The translations under genes were made by a program, and so were the position numbers. From positions 1 to 64,000 of the forward strand of contig DLHO01000028.1 in assembly GCA_002483265.1 (NCBI GenBank): DNA of 64,000 nucleotides, given 5' to 3'. The notes under the pieces were generated by a model that saw only the letters and a list, made by a program, of their open reading frames with translations, was not told the origin of the DNA and ran no database searches. Every line of letters begins with the position of its first letter. The first letter of the stretch is position 1. Below, piece after piece: positions 24,591 through 33,645 of the stretch. The DNA comes from Flavobacteriales bacterium UBA7666. Lineage in GTDB: Bacteria; Bacteroidota; Bacteroidia; Flavobacteriales_D; Crocinitomicaceae.

Positions 24591-24731
24591 CTAAAGTTTC
24601 GGACACTTTTTACAGTGATATCCTTTTCTTTTATATTTCTTACAACAATCTTTCTTTTTGTCGCAAGAACAATTACTACAAGTGAATAGAGGTAAAATCG
24701 TTTGTTGTGAGGAAACTTCTTTTTTAACCAT
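24591..24731 (-). CDS. 46-residue cysteine-rich small protein
   Basis: A small open frame of 46 residues starting MVKKEVSSQQ and ending GYHCKKCPKL. It has seven Cys in CSNCSC, CC and HCKKC, plus one His, spaced by Lys-rich stretches. The Cys/His clustering suggests binding of zinc, copper or iron-sulfur. A TATCTTTG promoter motif with a TTG 19 bases upstream lies 22 bases before the ATG, which supports real expression. It has its own small transcription unit between the 24558 operon and the HDAC gene, followed by no obvious terminator. The metal role is inferred. Confidence 0.7.
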   Translation of the reverse strand: MVKKEVSSQQTILPLFTCSNCSCDKKKDCCKKYKRKGYHCKKCPKL

Positions 24732-24753
24732 CTTTATTTAGACTAATTCCAGA

Positions 24754-24784
24754 CAAAGATAATCTGAGAAAATAAACTACCAAC
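24754..24784 (-). promoter_or_regulatory. Promoter of the cysteine-rich small gene
   Basis: On the minus strand TATCTTTG (24754-24761) matches TAnnTTTG and TTG lies 19 bases upstream as the -33 element. It ends 22 bases before the ATG of the 46-residue gene. Confidence 0.65.
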
Positions 24785-24812
24785 TATTGTTAGTAATTAT
24801 TTTGTTAAAAGA

Positions 24813-24886
24813 GACTTACTTCGCTCGGTCAACTTTTAACTCAAGATACTATTTTCAAGGACACTTAGCGGAATCGAAGCGTGAAC
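24813..24886. repeat. Palindromic repeat family A, copy 4 (degenerate)
   Basis: GACTTACTTCGCTCGGTCAAC and the partner near 24857-24886 (GACACTTAGCGGAATCGAAG) are a decayed version of the family A arms. The right arm runs into the stop codon of the HDAC gene. Confidence 0.7.
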
Positions 24887-25794
24887 TATTTGGAAAATAA
24901 TTGATAAGCCAATCGGAAAACATGCATGTGTGCATTCACAATGTCACGCACATCTTTACTGTATCCACCTCCCATACTGCAAACGATCGGAATGTTTTTT
25001 TCCTTTGCAAAACGGAGTACAAATTCATCTCTTAAACGAATACCGTTTTGCGTCACTTTCAATTTACCCAACTTATCTGATTCCAAAATATCTACACCAC
25101 ATTGATAGAAGATAAAATCCGGGGCGAATGCTTCCAAAACAGGAGTTAATTCTTCTCTTAGAATTTCTAAATAAGATTTATCGTCCAAAAAGGTTTCCAA
25201 ATGAATGTCCTTATCCGATTCCTCTTTGTGTATTGGATAATTCGCTCCGCCGTGCATACTGAATGTAAAGACTTCCGGTGTATTTCTAAAAATCTCAGCA
25301 GTTCCGTTTCCTTGATGAACATCCAAATCAATGATCAAAATCCGTTTAAACAATTGGGCATCCAAAAGCCATTTTGCAGCGATAGCTTGGTCATTTAACA
25401 AGCAAAAACCTTCGCCTCTATTTGTAAAAGCATGATGTGTTCCTCCTGCAATATTTAAAGCAACTCCACCATTTTTAACCATTTCAGCGCACAATCTCGT
25501 GCCTTCCATGATTCTTAGTTCGCGTTGAATCAATTCATCAGTATGAACAAATCCACTGACACGCTGTTCTCTTGGAGAACAATCCAGGTTCAACAACTTC
25601 GTTAAATACTCTTCTGAGTGAATCCGACGAACAATTTCAAGATCAATGAGATTTGGTTTCAGAAAATCTGCTGCTTCCAACATTCCTTCATACTGTAATT
25701 GCTGGTGCAGCAACCCATATTTTTCCATTGGAAAACGGTGTGTACTGGGAACGGAATGAATATAAGAAGGATGATAGGCTACAAAAAAAGACAT
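24886..25794 (-). CDS. Histone-deacetylase-family amidohydrolase
   Basis: A 302-residue zinc hydrolase of the HDAC/AcuC/acetylpolyamine-amidohydrolase superfamily. Motifs are GGTHHAFTNRGEGFCLLND near 117 (catalytic His pair), IIDLDVHQGNGTAEIF near 152 (Asp/His zinc ligands) and YQCGVDILESDKLG near 227 (third ligand). Substrate in bacteria is uncertain: acetyl-lysine, acetylpolyamine or another amide. It begins one base after the SiaB-like kinase gene, so they are cotranscribed. Confidence 0.92.
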   Translation of the reverse strand: MSFFVAYHPSYIHSVPSTHRFPMEKYGLLHQQLQYEGMLEAADFLKPNLIDLEIVRRIHSEEYLTKLLNLDCSPREQRVSGFVHTDELIQRELRIMEGTRLCAEMVKNGGVALNIAGGTHHAFTNRGEGFCLLNDQAIAAKWLLDAQLFKRILIIDLDVHQGNGTAEIFRNTPEVFTFSMHGGANYPIHKEESDKDIHLETFLDDKSYLEILREELTPVLEAFAPDFIFYQCGVDILESDKLGKLKVTQNGIRLRDEFVLRFAKEKNIPIVCSMGGGYSKDVRDIVNAHMHVFRLAYQLFSK

Positions 25795-25795
25795 C

Positions 25796-26371
25796 TTATT
25801 GCACTCTATCTACATCTGTTGAAATAGTAAAAAGCATCAATTCGTCACTAACTGGAATAAACTGATAATTCAATAAACTTTTTGATTTCATTCTCATGGT
25901 AATAAAACCAAGCCCTGCTCCTCCTTTATCTGAGATCAATCCATTATTCAGAGTTTCCAGATAAAATGCTTTTACTTCCTCTTCATCCATCGCATTCAAG
26001 CGATCCAGATAAGAGGCTAATTTTTCTTTTTCGGAAATTTCGGTAAGATTTCCCAGAGCAATTCGATAAGCTTTGTCATTGAACGCAACAATAATCAATG
26101 CTTGTTGTTCATTGTCCCATTTTTTTCCGTGAAGCAAAATATTCTGTAAACCCTCGATTAAGATAGAAAAAACACGTTTAACCAATGTTTTCTTATCTCC
26201 TGCAGAAATCATGAAGTCTTCGGTCGTAAGTGTAAAGCTATTTACCAGATCTTGGTTCAAAGGACCGAAGTGAGCAACCTGAACTGAGTTGAAATGACTA
26301 TCCTTAACGTCTTGAATCCAAGAGGCCAATATCATTTTGGGTTCTATGTGAAGCGTACCAGGTTGCATCAA
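25796..26371 (-). CDS. SiaB-family (DUF6272) protein kinase
   Basis: A 191-residue protein resembling SiaB-type kinases, a branch of the HATPase fold that phosphorylates STAS-like partners. The helix SILIEGLQNILLHGKKWD near 89 corresponds to the N-box region and SDKGGAGLGFITMRMKS near 149 to the G-box glycine loop. In Pseudomonas SiaB phosphorylates SiaC and SiaA dephosphorylates it (family knowledge). No SiaC-like gene is adjacent; the downstream gene is the HDAC-like hydrolase, one base away. Confidence 0.8.
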   Translation of the reverse strand: MMQPGTLHIEPKMILASWIQDVKDSHFNSVQVAHFGPLNQDLVNSFTLTTEDFMISAGDKKTLVKRVFSILIEGLQNILLHGKKWDNEQQALIIVAFNDKAYRIALGNLTEISEKEKLASYLDRLNAMDEEEVKAFYLETLNNGLISDKGGAGLGFITMRMKSKSLLNYQFIPVSDELMLFTISTDVDRVQ

Positions 26372-26415
26372 CTGTTAACAGTCAGTAAATATAGCAAAGC
26401 AAAAAAGAACTTATC

Positions 26416-29400
26416 TTAATCAATGAGCAAATGAACATTTCCTTGCCACATTTTACCATCCGCAGTTATTAATTGGTAGAAATAAACACCATCAACCAAC
26501 TTATCGCCAGTAATATCAATTCCTCCCCAATCATTCTTGTAGTTATCCGATTCGAACACCAAATTCCCCCAACGATTCTGAATGATCAGTTTCGAATTTG
26601 GTTTCAAATTGGTAATATAGAATTCATCATTCGTATGATCTCCGTTAGCAGTTACGATATTCGGAATCTTTATCTCACCCAAAATCTCGAATGGTTTTGT
26701 AATTGAATCAATACAGCCATCAACTGTTTCTACAACCAAAGTCATAGTGTAAGTTGTTTCAACCATGGAATTGTAACTTGCAGAAGAACCCGTTCCGATC
26801 AATCCTACTCCTGAAATTGTCCAGTTATAACTTTGGAAAGGACCACCCGTACTTGCATTCGCGAAATTAATAACTTCACCCGGCGATGCAATTGGATTTG
26901 AAATAGTAAAATCTGCATTCGGAATTCCATCCGATCCAACTGTTATTGGTGTACCATTCGTAACACAGCCATTACCATCCGTTATGCTTAATGTATAAAC
27001 TCCTGAATTCAGATTGGTAATATTCAAAGTTGTTAATGGGCTTCCAGTCCAACTATAAGTAAATGGTGCGTTTCCTGAAACTTGCACACCACTTATTGCT
27101 CCGTTGTTTCCAACACAATTTTCATTGGTGATTACCACATTACTTTGATCAATTGTTGAAGGAGGAACAACACCCACGAATAAGGTTGTTGTCGCCTGAC
27201 ATCCACTATTATCAGTAACCGTTAGGATATAATTTCCTGTAGTCAAATTAGAAGCATTTACTGTATTCTGTGCTGGTGTACTATTCCAAGAATAAGAATA
27301 AGGTGCTGTTCCGCCTAATACTGTAACACCCGATATTGATCCGGATCCAACTGCACAATTGTCATTTAAAATAACTGCGTTGTTCGTGTTGATAGTAAGA
27401 CCAGAAGTAGTTGGAACATTAATTGTTGCCTGAACGGAACAGTTCTGATCGTCAGTTACCGTTATGGTATAAGATCCTGCAGCCAGATTTGAAATATTCA
27501 ATGTAGTTGGGCCATTTGACCAAGAAACTGTAGGATTAATCCCTCCTACTATTTGTATTCCACTGATAGCACCCGTATTTCCTACACAACCCGTTGGGGT
27601 GATTACCTGAGAAACTTGATTCAAACTTAAAGGAACAACTGCGTTCACCGCAAAAGGGCCACCGCTTGCAGTACAACCAAATGCATCGCTCACTACTACA
27701 TTGTAATTTCCTGGAGCCAGATTTGTTTGATTCAAAGTTGGACTTGCAATGCCATTCCAGGTATAAGTCAACCCGGTTCCCGTAGTTGTTAATCCGGAAA
27801 TCGTTCCGTCGTTCATTGCACAGGTTTCTGCTGTAGTTTGAACATTTGTAGTATTCAATGTTGGGCCAGCAATATTATTCACTGTAAATGGACCTGCATT
27901 TACAATACAACCTAAGTTGTCCGTCACCTGTAAGTTATAAGTTCCTGCAGGAATATTGGAAAGATTCAAAATATTGTAAGCTCCCGAATTCCAATTGTAT
28001 GTATATCCTGCTTGTCCACCTGAAACAACAAGACCCGAGATTGCTCCGTTTGATTGTCCGCAATGAGCATCAGTTATTGAAATAGAAGCCGAATTGATTA
28101 GAGGATTGCTTGATGCACCAATTGCAACCGGACCATAAGTAGAAGTACAACTTCCTGCATCTGTAACAACCAAAGTATAATTCCCGGATGCCAAACCTGT
28201 TTGATCCAATGTTGCAGAAGTTACTCCGTTCCATTGATACGTCAAACCAGTTCCTGTTGCTGTAATTCCAGTAATACTTCCATTATTTAAGCCACAAGTA
28301 GTTCCTGTTACAACGATATTTGTTGCATTAATTGATGGACCAGGAGATAAACCTACATTAAACGGCCCTCCGATAGCATTACATCCAAACGCGTCAGAAA
28401 CCAATAAACCATAAGCCCCTCCTGGAATATTTGTATGATCCAAAGTTGGACTTACTGCCAAATTCCAGTTATAAGTTAATGTACCTGTTCCGGTAGCTGT
28501 AATTCCTGTAATTGAACCGTCATTTCCAGCACATGTTTCATTGGTAATGACCATGTTTGTCGTATTGATGACCGGCCCTGCAATATCATTCACTGTAAAT
28601 GGACCTGCATTAACCATGCAACCCAAATTATCCGTAACCGTCAACGTATAGTTACCAGCCGGAATCCCACTCAAATTCAATGTTGTATATGCACCTGCAT
28701 TCCATGAATAAGTATATCCGGCTTGTCCACCAGAAACTGACAATCCTGAAATTGCTCCGTTTGACTGACCGCAATGCGCATGAGTTATTGCAATAGATGC
28801 GGCATTAATAACAGGTGCAGTTGAAGCACCAATTGCTATCGGACCGGCTGATGCTGTACATCCGATATTATCCGTAACCAATAAGTTATAATTTCCTGAA
28901 GCTAAGCTTGCCTGATCCAATGATGCAGAAGTTACTCCATTCCATTGATAGGTTAAACCAGTTCCTGTTGCTGTAATTCCATTAATACTACCATTATTTA
29001 AACCACAAGTCGTTCCTGTTACAACCATATTGGTCGTATTAATGGTTGGTCCCGGATTTTGTCCTACGTTAATTGGTCCTAGTGAAGCTGTACATCCATT
29101 ATTGTCCGTAACTACCAAATTGTAATTTCCATTCGTTAATCCGGTAATATCCAAAGTGGAATAAGCTCCCGTATTCCAGTTGTAAGTCAAACCTGTCCCT
29201 GTAGCTGTAATTCCTGTAATAGAACCTGCACCACCTAAACAAGTTGCATTCGTTACAACCATATTGGTTGAATTGATTGTTGGTCCACCAGTTGAACCAA
29301 TGACATAAGGTCCTGAAGTTGCAGTACATCCAATACCATCTGTTACCGTAACAGTATATGATCCTGCAGAAGCGCCTGTCAAATTCATTGTTGGTGTTGT

Positions 29401-31473
29401 AACACCATTCCATGTTATTACCGGAGTTGGAGCACCACCTGAAGTAGATAATCCGGTGATTGAACCACCTGCTAAACAAGTAGCATTTGCCACCACGGCT
29501 GTTCCGGAAATTGTTGGTCCTCCAACAGTTACTGTCACCGGAACTCTAAATGTTCCGTTAGGACAAAATCCTACATAATAAGTTGTTGTTGCTGTTACAA
29601 CAGGAGTAGTAAATGTTAACCCTGTTCCAACTGAAGTATTTCCCGTATATGTTGTATACCAGGTAATATTTGCATTTGTAATTGGCGCTGGTAAAGTACC
29701 TTGGACCGTTACAGAAAGGTTTGCTGTATTTCCGGTACAAACCGATGCATTATTGGGAATTAAATTATAGAATGATTGAGGTAATGAGCTTGTTCCAGCT
29801 GCACCATTCGTAGCACCATTTGGAGGGAAATTAGCTACCACATTCGTCAAATTTGTTGTTGCAACTATACCACCATTTCCCGCAGCAACATTTTGAATTG
29901 GTGCACCGGAAGTAAATGCAATCATACCGCCACCGCCACCGCCACCGGGACCATCTGCTTCACGAGGATTTGTATTTGAACCAGAGACAATAGCATTGTT
30001 TCCACCATTTCCACCAATTGCACTTAATGTGAGCGTACCCGGAAGTGCTGTCCCATTTGAAATAATAATACCACCACCACCACCGGCTCCACCGGCTCCA
30101 TCAATACCTCTTTTTGTACTACCTGAAGCTGTTGCATTTGTTGGATTAGAACTTTGACCATTTGCGCCATTTGCCTCAATCAATGATGATCCAGTAATGG
30201 TTCCGTAAGATTGAAGAAACACAATTCCTCCTCCAGCACCACCACTACCTCCATCAGAATTATCCATTTCACCGGCACCACCCCCACCGCCCATAAATAC
30301 GCGCGTTGCATCATATGCTAAAGGATGACCTCCAAGCCCACCTTCTGTTCTTCGATAATCTCCGGGCCATCCGGCATTATTAGGCCCTACTGTTGATTCA
30401 TCCGGATTCCATAAAAACGCACCACTGGTTGAACCAGTATATCCACCTCTTCCTCCTCCTGCACTTGGCGTAGTTGCCATATTTGCTTGTTCCAAATTCC
30501 AAAAGCCGGCATATCCCGGAGTTGGAACACCTTTTCCGTTGTACATTCCGGTTCCAATATTAGAACCACCGCCTCCTCCGGCATTTTTGTAGTTTCCACC
30601 ACCACCGCCATTGGCAGCAGCTCCTAAACCATATCTTGAAAAATAAGTCACTGTTAAATCACCCGTTGCTGTAGCAGAACCTCCGATTCCTTCTCCTTTT
30701 TCAGCTCCTTCATTCTGAGTTGAATAAGCAGGCTTCCCCATCTCTCCAGGGCTTCCAGCCGGGCCTCCTGAAGCATTATCTACAACTCCACCTCTAAATC
30801 CATATCCGGATGCACTAATTTTTGAATTTGCTCCAAAACTTAATGCTCCATTTACTTCTAAAGCTACAATACCACCTGTAGTGCCATTCCATCCTCCGGC
30901 AACGACAGCTGATCCATTCCAAAATCCGGGAACAACTGTTGCATTAGCGTTTAAAGTCAAATTGTTAAATCTAGGTACACGAATAACTTGCACATGACCA
31001 GATGATGTGTACGAATTCTTTAATGCGCATCGAACATTAATTGTCGTTCCATTGGGTACAGAAAGTACTTCCGCATATTCGTATTTTCCTGAATTATTGT
31101 AATTGGTAACTGCTCCCCAATCCGGACGATAATTATTCATATTTCCCAAATCAGCCATAGCAGAGTTAGAAAGTGTATAATTTCCGGGCCAAAAAATAGG
31201 ATCGGTTCTAATATCCATACTTGCTCCCTGCATTTGAATGATCAAAATCAAATCACCGGCAGCCAATGGAACTGTGAGGTTAACACCATTCGTCAAAGTG
31301 CTGGAAGCTACTGTCAAACTCGTTGCACTTGCAGTAATATTTGCGGTAACATCCGTATAGGCATTCAAAACAGTTCCTGCACCTGTAACGGTGTAATCAC
31401 TATTTTTTGCCTTTTGGCTAAATGAAAGAGTACTGATTAGCAGTAGTAATGTGGAGAGAAGAATAGACCTCAT
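26416..31473 (-). CDS. Giant surface protein, SprB-like repeats, T9SS type B cargo
   Basis: A 1685-residue secreted protein. A signal peptide (1-19) precedes a region with very Gly-rich loops (about 190-570), then 11 repeats of about 77 residues (about 650-1490), each with a Cys near the start, GxISG, a YxWN motif, GNYxLxVTD and a second Cys. These resemble SprB repeats of gliding adhesins. A PKD-like domain (about 1500-1585) and a type B (CHU_C, gliding-motility-associated) C terminus with TANGDHTNDEF and FYQLITADG follow. Repeats 3-5 and 6-8 form a duplicated 711-base block. A role in adhesion or surface spreading is inferred. Confidence 0.9.
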   Translation of the reverse strand: MRSILLSTLLLLISTLSFSQKAKNSDYTVTGAGTVLNAYTDVTANITASATSLTVASSTLTNGVNLTVPLAAGDLILIIQMQGASMDIRTDPIFWPGNYTLSNSAMADLGNMNNYRPDWGAVTNYNNSGKYEYAEVLSVPNGTTINVRCALKNSYTSSGHVQVIRVPRFNNLTLNANATVVPGFWNGSAVVAGGWNGTTGGIVALEVNGALSFGANSKISASGYGFRGGVVDNASGGPAGSPGEMGKPAYSTQNEGAEKGEGIGGSATATGDLTVTYFSRYGLGAAANGGGGGNYKNAGGGGGSNIGTGMYNGKGVPTPGYAGFWNLEQANMATTPSAGGGRGGYTGSTSGAFLWNPDESTVGPNNAGWPGDYRRTEGGLGGHPLAYDATRVFMGGGGGAGEMDNSDGGSGGAGGGIVFLQSYGTITGSSLIEANGANGQSSNPTNATASGSTKRGIDGAGGAGGGGGIIISNGTALPGTLTLSAIGGNGGNNAIVSGSNTNPREADGPGGGGGGGMIAFTSGAPIQNVAAGNGGIVATTNLTNVVANFPPNGATNGAAGTSSLPQSFYNLIPNNASVCTGNTANLSVTVQGTLPAPITNANITWYTTYTGNTSVGTGLTFTTPVVTATTTYYVGFCPNGTFRVPVTVTVGGPTISGTAVVANATCLAGGSITGLSTSGGAPTPVITWNGVTTPTMNLTGASAGSYTVTVTDGIGCTATSGPYVIGSTGGPTINSTNMVVTNATCLGGAGSITGITATGTGLTYNWNTGAYSTLDITGLTNGNYNLVVTDNNGCTASLGPINVGQNPGPTINTTNMVVTGTTCGLNNGSINGITATGTGLTYQWNGVTSASLDQASLASGNYNLLVTDNIGCTASAGPIAIGASTAPVINAASIAITHAHCGQSNGAISGLSVSGGQAGYTYSWNAGAYTTLNLSGIPAGNYTLTVTDNLGCMVNAGPFTVNDIAGPVINTTNMVITNETCAGNDGSITGITATGTGTLTYNWNLAVSPTLDHTNIPGGAYGLLVSDAFGCNAIGGPFNVGLSPGPSINATNIVVTGTTCGLNNGSITGITATGTGLTYQWNGVTSATLDQTGLASGNYTLVVTDAGSCTSTYGPVAIGASSNPLINSASISITDAHCGQSNGAISGLVVSGGQAGYTYNWNSGAYNILNLSNIPAGTYNLQVTDNLGCIVNAGPFTVNNIAGPTLNTTNVQTTAETCAMNDGTISGLTTTGTGLTYTWNGIASPTLNQTNLAPGNYNVVVSDAFGCTASGGPFAVNAVVPLSLNQVSQVITPTGCVGNTGAISGIQIVGGINPTVSWSNGPTTLNISNLAAGSYTITVTDDQNCSVQATINVPTTSGLTINTNNAVILNDNCAVGSGSISGVTVLGGTAPYSYSWNSTPAQNTVNASNLTTGNYILTVTDNSGCQATTTLFVGVVPPSTIDQSNVVITNENCVGNNGAISGVQVSGNAPFTYSWTGSPLTTLNITNLNSGVYTLSITDGNGCVTNGTPITVGSDGIPNADFTISNPIASPGEVINFANASTGGPFQSYNWTISGVGLIGTGSSASYNSMVETTYTMTLVVETVDGCIDSITKPFEILGEIKIPNIVTANGDHTNDEFYITNLKPNSKLIIQNRWGNLVFESDNYKNDWGGIDITGDKLVDGVYFYQLITADGKMWQGNVHLLID
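27640..29062 (-). repeat. 711-bp tandem block duplication inside the giant gene
   Basis: Three consecutive SprB-like units are duplicated as a block. For example, the segment ending ctgtaattcc at 28980 recurs ending at 28269, an offset of 711 bases or 237 codons. The edges given are approximate. The units within a block differ more from each other than from their counterparts in the other block. Confidence 0.75.
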
Positions 31474-31539
31474 GCTATAAATTGGATAAAACTAGTTCTA
31501 TAAAGAGACGCCAAATTATACAAAAGGTTGTAATTTTTG

Positions 31540-32022
31540 TTATATTTTTTTAGATATTTCTTGCATTATAGAACTCACTGCCGGACAGACTTCCATGTTC
31601 TTTCTGGTAAGATCTAAAATCTGATACATATTCTTGCGATCTGTATGTGGATATTCCCGACATGCCAAAGGTCTGTCTTCATAGACAGAACAGTAGTTAT
31701 CGCCCCCTAAAAAAGGGCATGGAGCCGTTCGAAGCACGTAATCCTGATCTTCATCCATTTTCAAATATGCGTCGATAAATTTGCTTTCAGTCATGCGCAA
31801 ACGTTTCGATAAGCGTTTGATATCCACATCTCTGAAAATAGGACTTGTCGTTTTACAACAATTTGCACAAGTCAAACAATCGATTTTCCGAAATGCTTCG
31901 TTGTGCAAGGTGTGAAATTGTTCATCCAGGATTCGATTATTTGCTTTTTTAGCTTTTTTAATCCACTTGTTGAAAAATTCCTTCTCCGCTTTTCCGTAAT
32001 CAATCAGTTCTTTCAAATTCAT
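31540..32022 (-). CDS. YkgJ-family cysteine-cluster protein
   Basis: A 160-residue protein of the YkgJ (CxxCxxCC) zinc/iron-chelating family. The first cluster CLTCANCC is at about 49-56, and a second set is APCPFLGGDNYCSVYEDRPLAC near 100-122. Function is unsettled; the clusters probably hold a metal or iron-sulfur center. A TAATTTTG motif sits four bases before the ATG, and the divergent neighbour is a flavoprotein. Confidence 0.88.
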   Translation of the reverse strand: MNLKELIDYGKAEKEFFNKWIKKAKKANNRILDEQFHTLHNEAFRKIDCLTCANCCKTTSPIFRDVDIKRLSKRLRMTESKFIDAYLKMDEDQDYVLRTAPCPFLGGDNYCSVYEDRPLACREYPHTDRKNMYQILDLTRKNMEVCPAVSSIMQEISKKI

Positions 32023-32026
32023 ACCA

Positions 32027-32034
32027 CAAAATTA
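32027..32034 (-). promoter_or_regulatory. -7 promoter motif TAATTTTG, leaderless spacing
   Basis: On the minus strand TAATTTTG ends four bases before the ATG of the YkgJ-family gene. No -33 element is evident. Confidence 0.55.
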
Positions 32035-32087
32035 ATAGAAACCGATGCTGAATTTTAAAGTATTGTTTAATTTAGTCCAAGAGACTT

Positions 32088-33581
32088 ATGGAAAAATTTG
32101 ATTTAGTTGTTATCGGTGGTGGACCAGCAGGCTATGCAGCGGCAATGCGCGGAATCGATTATGGTAAGCGTGTCTGCTTAATTGAAAAAGATCGGGTTGG
32201 CGGTGCAGGTGTGTATAACGGCGCCTTATCATCGAAAACATTATGGGAAATTTCCCAGAAAATTGCTTCGGTAAATGATACAATTAGCGGTAAAGGAAGA
32301 GAAAAATTCTACCTTTCCTGGGATGACGTGATGGCAACAGTTGATGAAGCCGTATTTGAACGAAAATTCCAGTATTCGTGCCATTTGAAGCTTTTGCAGA
32401 CCGAAACGATGAACAAACTGCTTAGCTACGAACGCGGCAATGCAAGTTTTCTGAACGATCATGAAATAGAGATTGTTCAAAATGATGGCGACCGGACAGT
32501 AGTTTATGGAGAAAACATTATTATTTCCAGTGGAAGCAGACCACGAAAAATGAAAGACGTTAATGTCGATGAGCAAACTATTTTGACAAGCGATGGCATC
32601 GAAAATCTGACAGATTATCCTAAAAGTCTCGTAATCGTTGGAGCCGGTGTAATTGGTTGTGAATATGCTACAATCTTCTCCAACTTTGGAAAAACAAAAG
32701 TATACCTGATAGACCGAGCTGATCGCATTCTTCCTTTTGAGGATACAGATATCACGAATATCGTCAGTGAAAATTTAGAAGAAAAAGGAGTTACCATTCA
32801 CCACAATGCTCAGTTAGAACGACTTGAAAACTTAGGAAATGAAGTCGAATATGAATTGAGCTATCCGGATGGTTCCCGTGAAGTCATTCGCGTTGAAAAA
32901 GCACTCCTTTCCATTGGCCGTGTACCGAATATCGAATCATTAAAGTTGGAAAATGCAGGTGTTTTGATGTCAAAACGCGGGCAGCATATTGGAGATGATG
33001 ATACGGTAACTAATGTTCCTCATATTTATGCAGTTGGTGATGTTTCAGGCAGAATTGCTTTGGTAAACATGGGTGAAATTGAGGCGCGACATGCAGTTGA
33101 AAGAGCTTTTGGAACAATCCGTGAGCGCTTGAGTTATGATAATGTTTGTACGATTATGTTTCTTCAACCGGAAGTTGCAGCAGTAGGAATCAATGAAATG
33201 CAATGTCTGGAAAAAAATATTCCCGTAAAAGTCGTAAAGATCGATTATTCTGTAATTGCCAGAGCAATAGCCATGCGGAAAACCGAAGGATTCTTTAAGA
33301 TTATTGTGACAAATGATCCGGATATGAAAGTTCTTGGAATGCGCGCTGTTGGAGAACATGCCTCTACGGCAATTCAAACAATCGGTTTAATTATGAAACT
33401 TGGACTTCCAATCCATGTCATTTCAGAGTTGGTTCATCCGCATCCTTCTATTGCAGAAGGCATCCAAGAATGTGTCAGAATGCTGCTTAATCGTTCCTTA
33501 TTTAAATCGTCTGTCTTTAAAGACAAACTGGCTTGCTATTCATTAGTTGATGGCGTGAAGACACCGCTAGAACGATTATAA
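32088..33581 (+). CDS. Class I pyridine-nucleotide oxidoreductase lacking the redox disulfide
   Basis: A 497-residue flavoprotein with the lipoamide-dehydrogenase/SthA fold. FAD-binding GGGPAGYAA is at 10-18, the NAD(P) loop GAGVIGCEYA near 184, the FAD-ribityl segment HIYAVGDVSG near 317, and a C-terminal dimer domain with HPHPSIAEG near 447. The canonical redox segment GGTCLNxGCIPSK reads GGAGVYNGALSSK (38-50): both Cys positions are Gly41 and Ala46, while Lys50 remains. It thus cannot act as a classical disulfide reductase. A soluble transhydrogenase-like hydride-transfer role is more likely (inference). Confidence 0.85.
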   Translation: MEKFDLVVIGGGPAGYAAAMRGIDYGKRVCLIEKDRVGGAGVYNGALSSKTLWEISQKIASVNDTISGKGREKFYLSWDDVMATVDEAVFERKFQYSCHLKLLQTETMNKLLSYERGNASFLNDHEIEIVQNDGDRTVVYGENIIISSGSRPRKMKDVNVDEQTILTSDGIENLTDYPKSLVIVGAGVIGCEYATIFSNFGKTKVYLIDRADRILPFEDTDITNIVSENLEEKGVTIHHNAQLERLENLGNEVEYELSYPDGSREVIRVEKALLSIGRVPNIESLKLENAGVLMSKRGQHIGDDDTVTNVPHIYAVGDVSGRIALVNMGEIEARHAVERAFGTIRERLSYDNVCTIMFLQPEVAAVGINEMQCLEKNIPVKVVKIDYSVIARAIAMRKTEGFFKIIVTNDPDMKVLGMRAVGEHASTAIQTIGLIMKLGLPIHVISELVHPHPSIAEGIQECVRMLLNRSLFKSSVFKDKLACYSLVDGVKTPLERL

Positions 33582-33595
33582 TTGAAAATGTAAAA

Positions 33596-33625
33596 TGAAG
33601 AATTGAAAAGACTTTTCAATTTTCA
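33596..33625. terminator. Bidirectional terminator hairpin
   Basis: AATTGAAAAG-A-CTTTTCAATT is a perfect ten-base stem in the 64-base gap between convergent genes, followed on the plus strand by T-rich sequence. A relative with the same arms lies at 52123-52187. Confidence 0.6.
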
Positions 33626-33645
33626 CTTCTCAATTTTTCAATTGT

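Noticed and set aside
29760..30905. Dense CCACC runs considered as a CRISPR or tandem repeat array
   Set aside because: They are codons for Gly in the giant surface protein and have no spacer structure.
26416..31473. Regular repeats considered as a CRISPR array
   Set aside because: The repeats are 231-base protein-coding units in an open frame, not short repeats with unique spacers.
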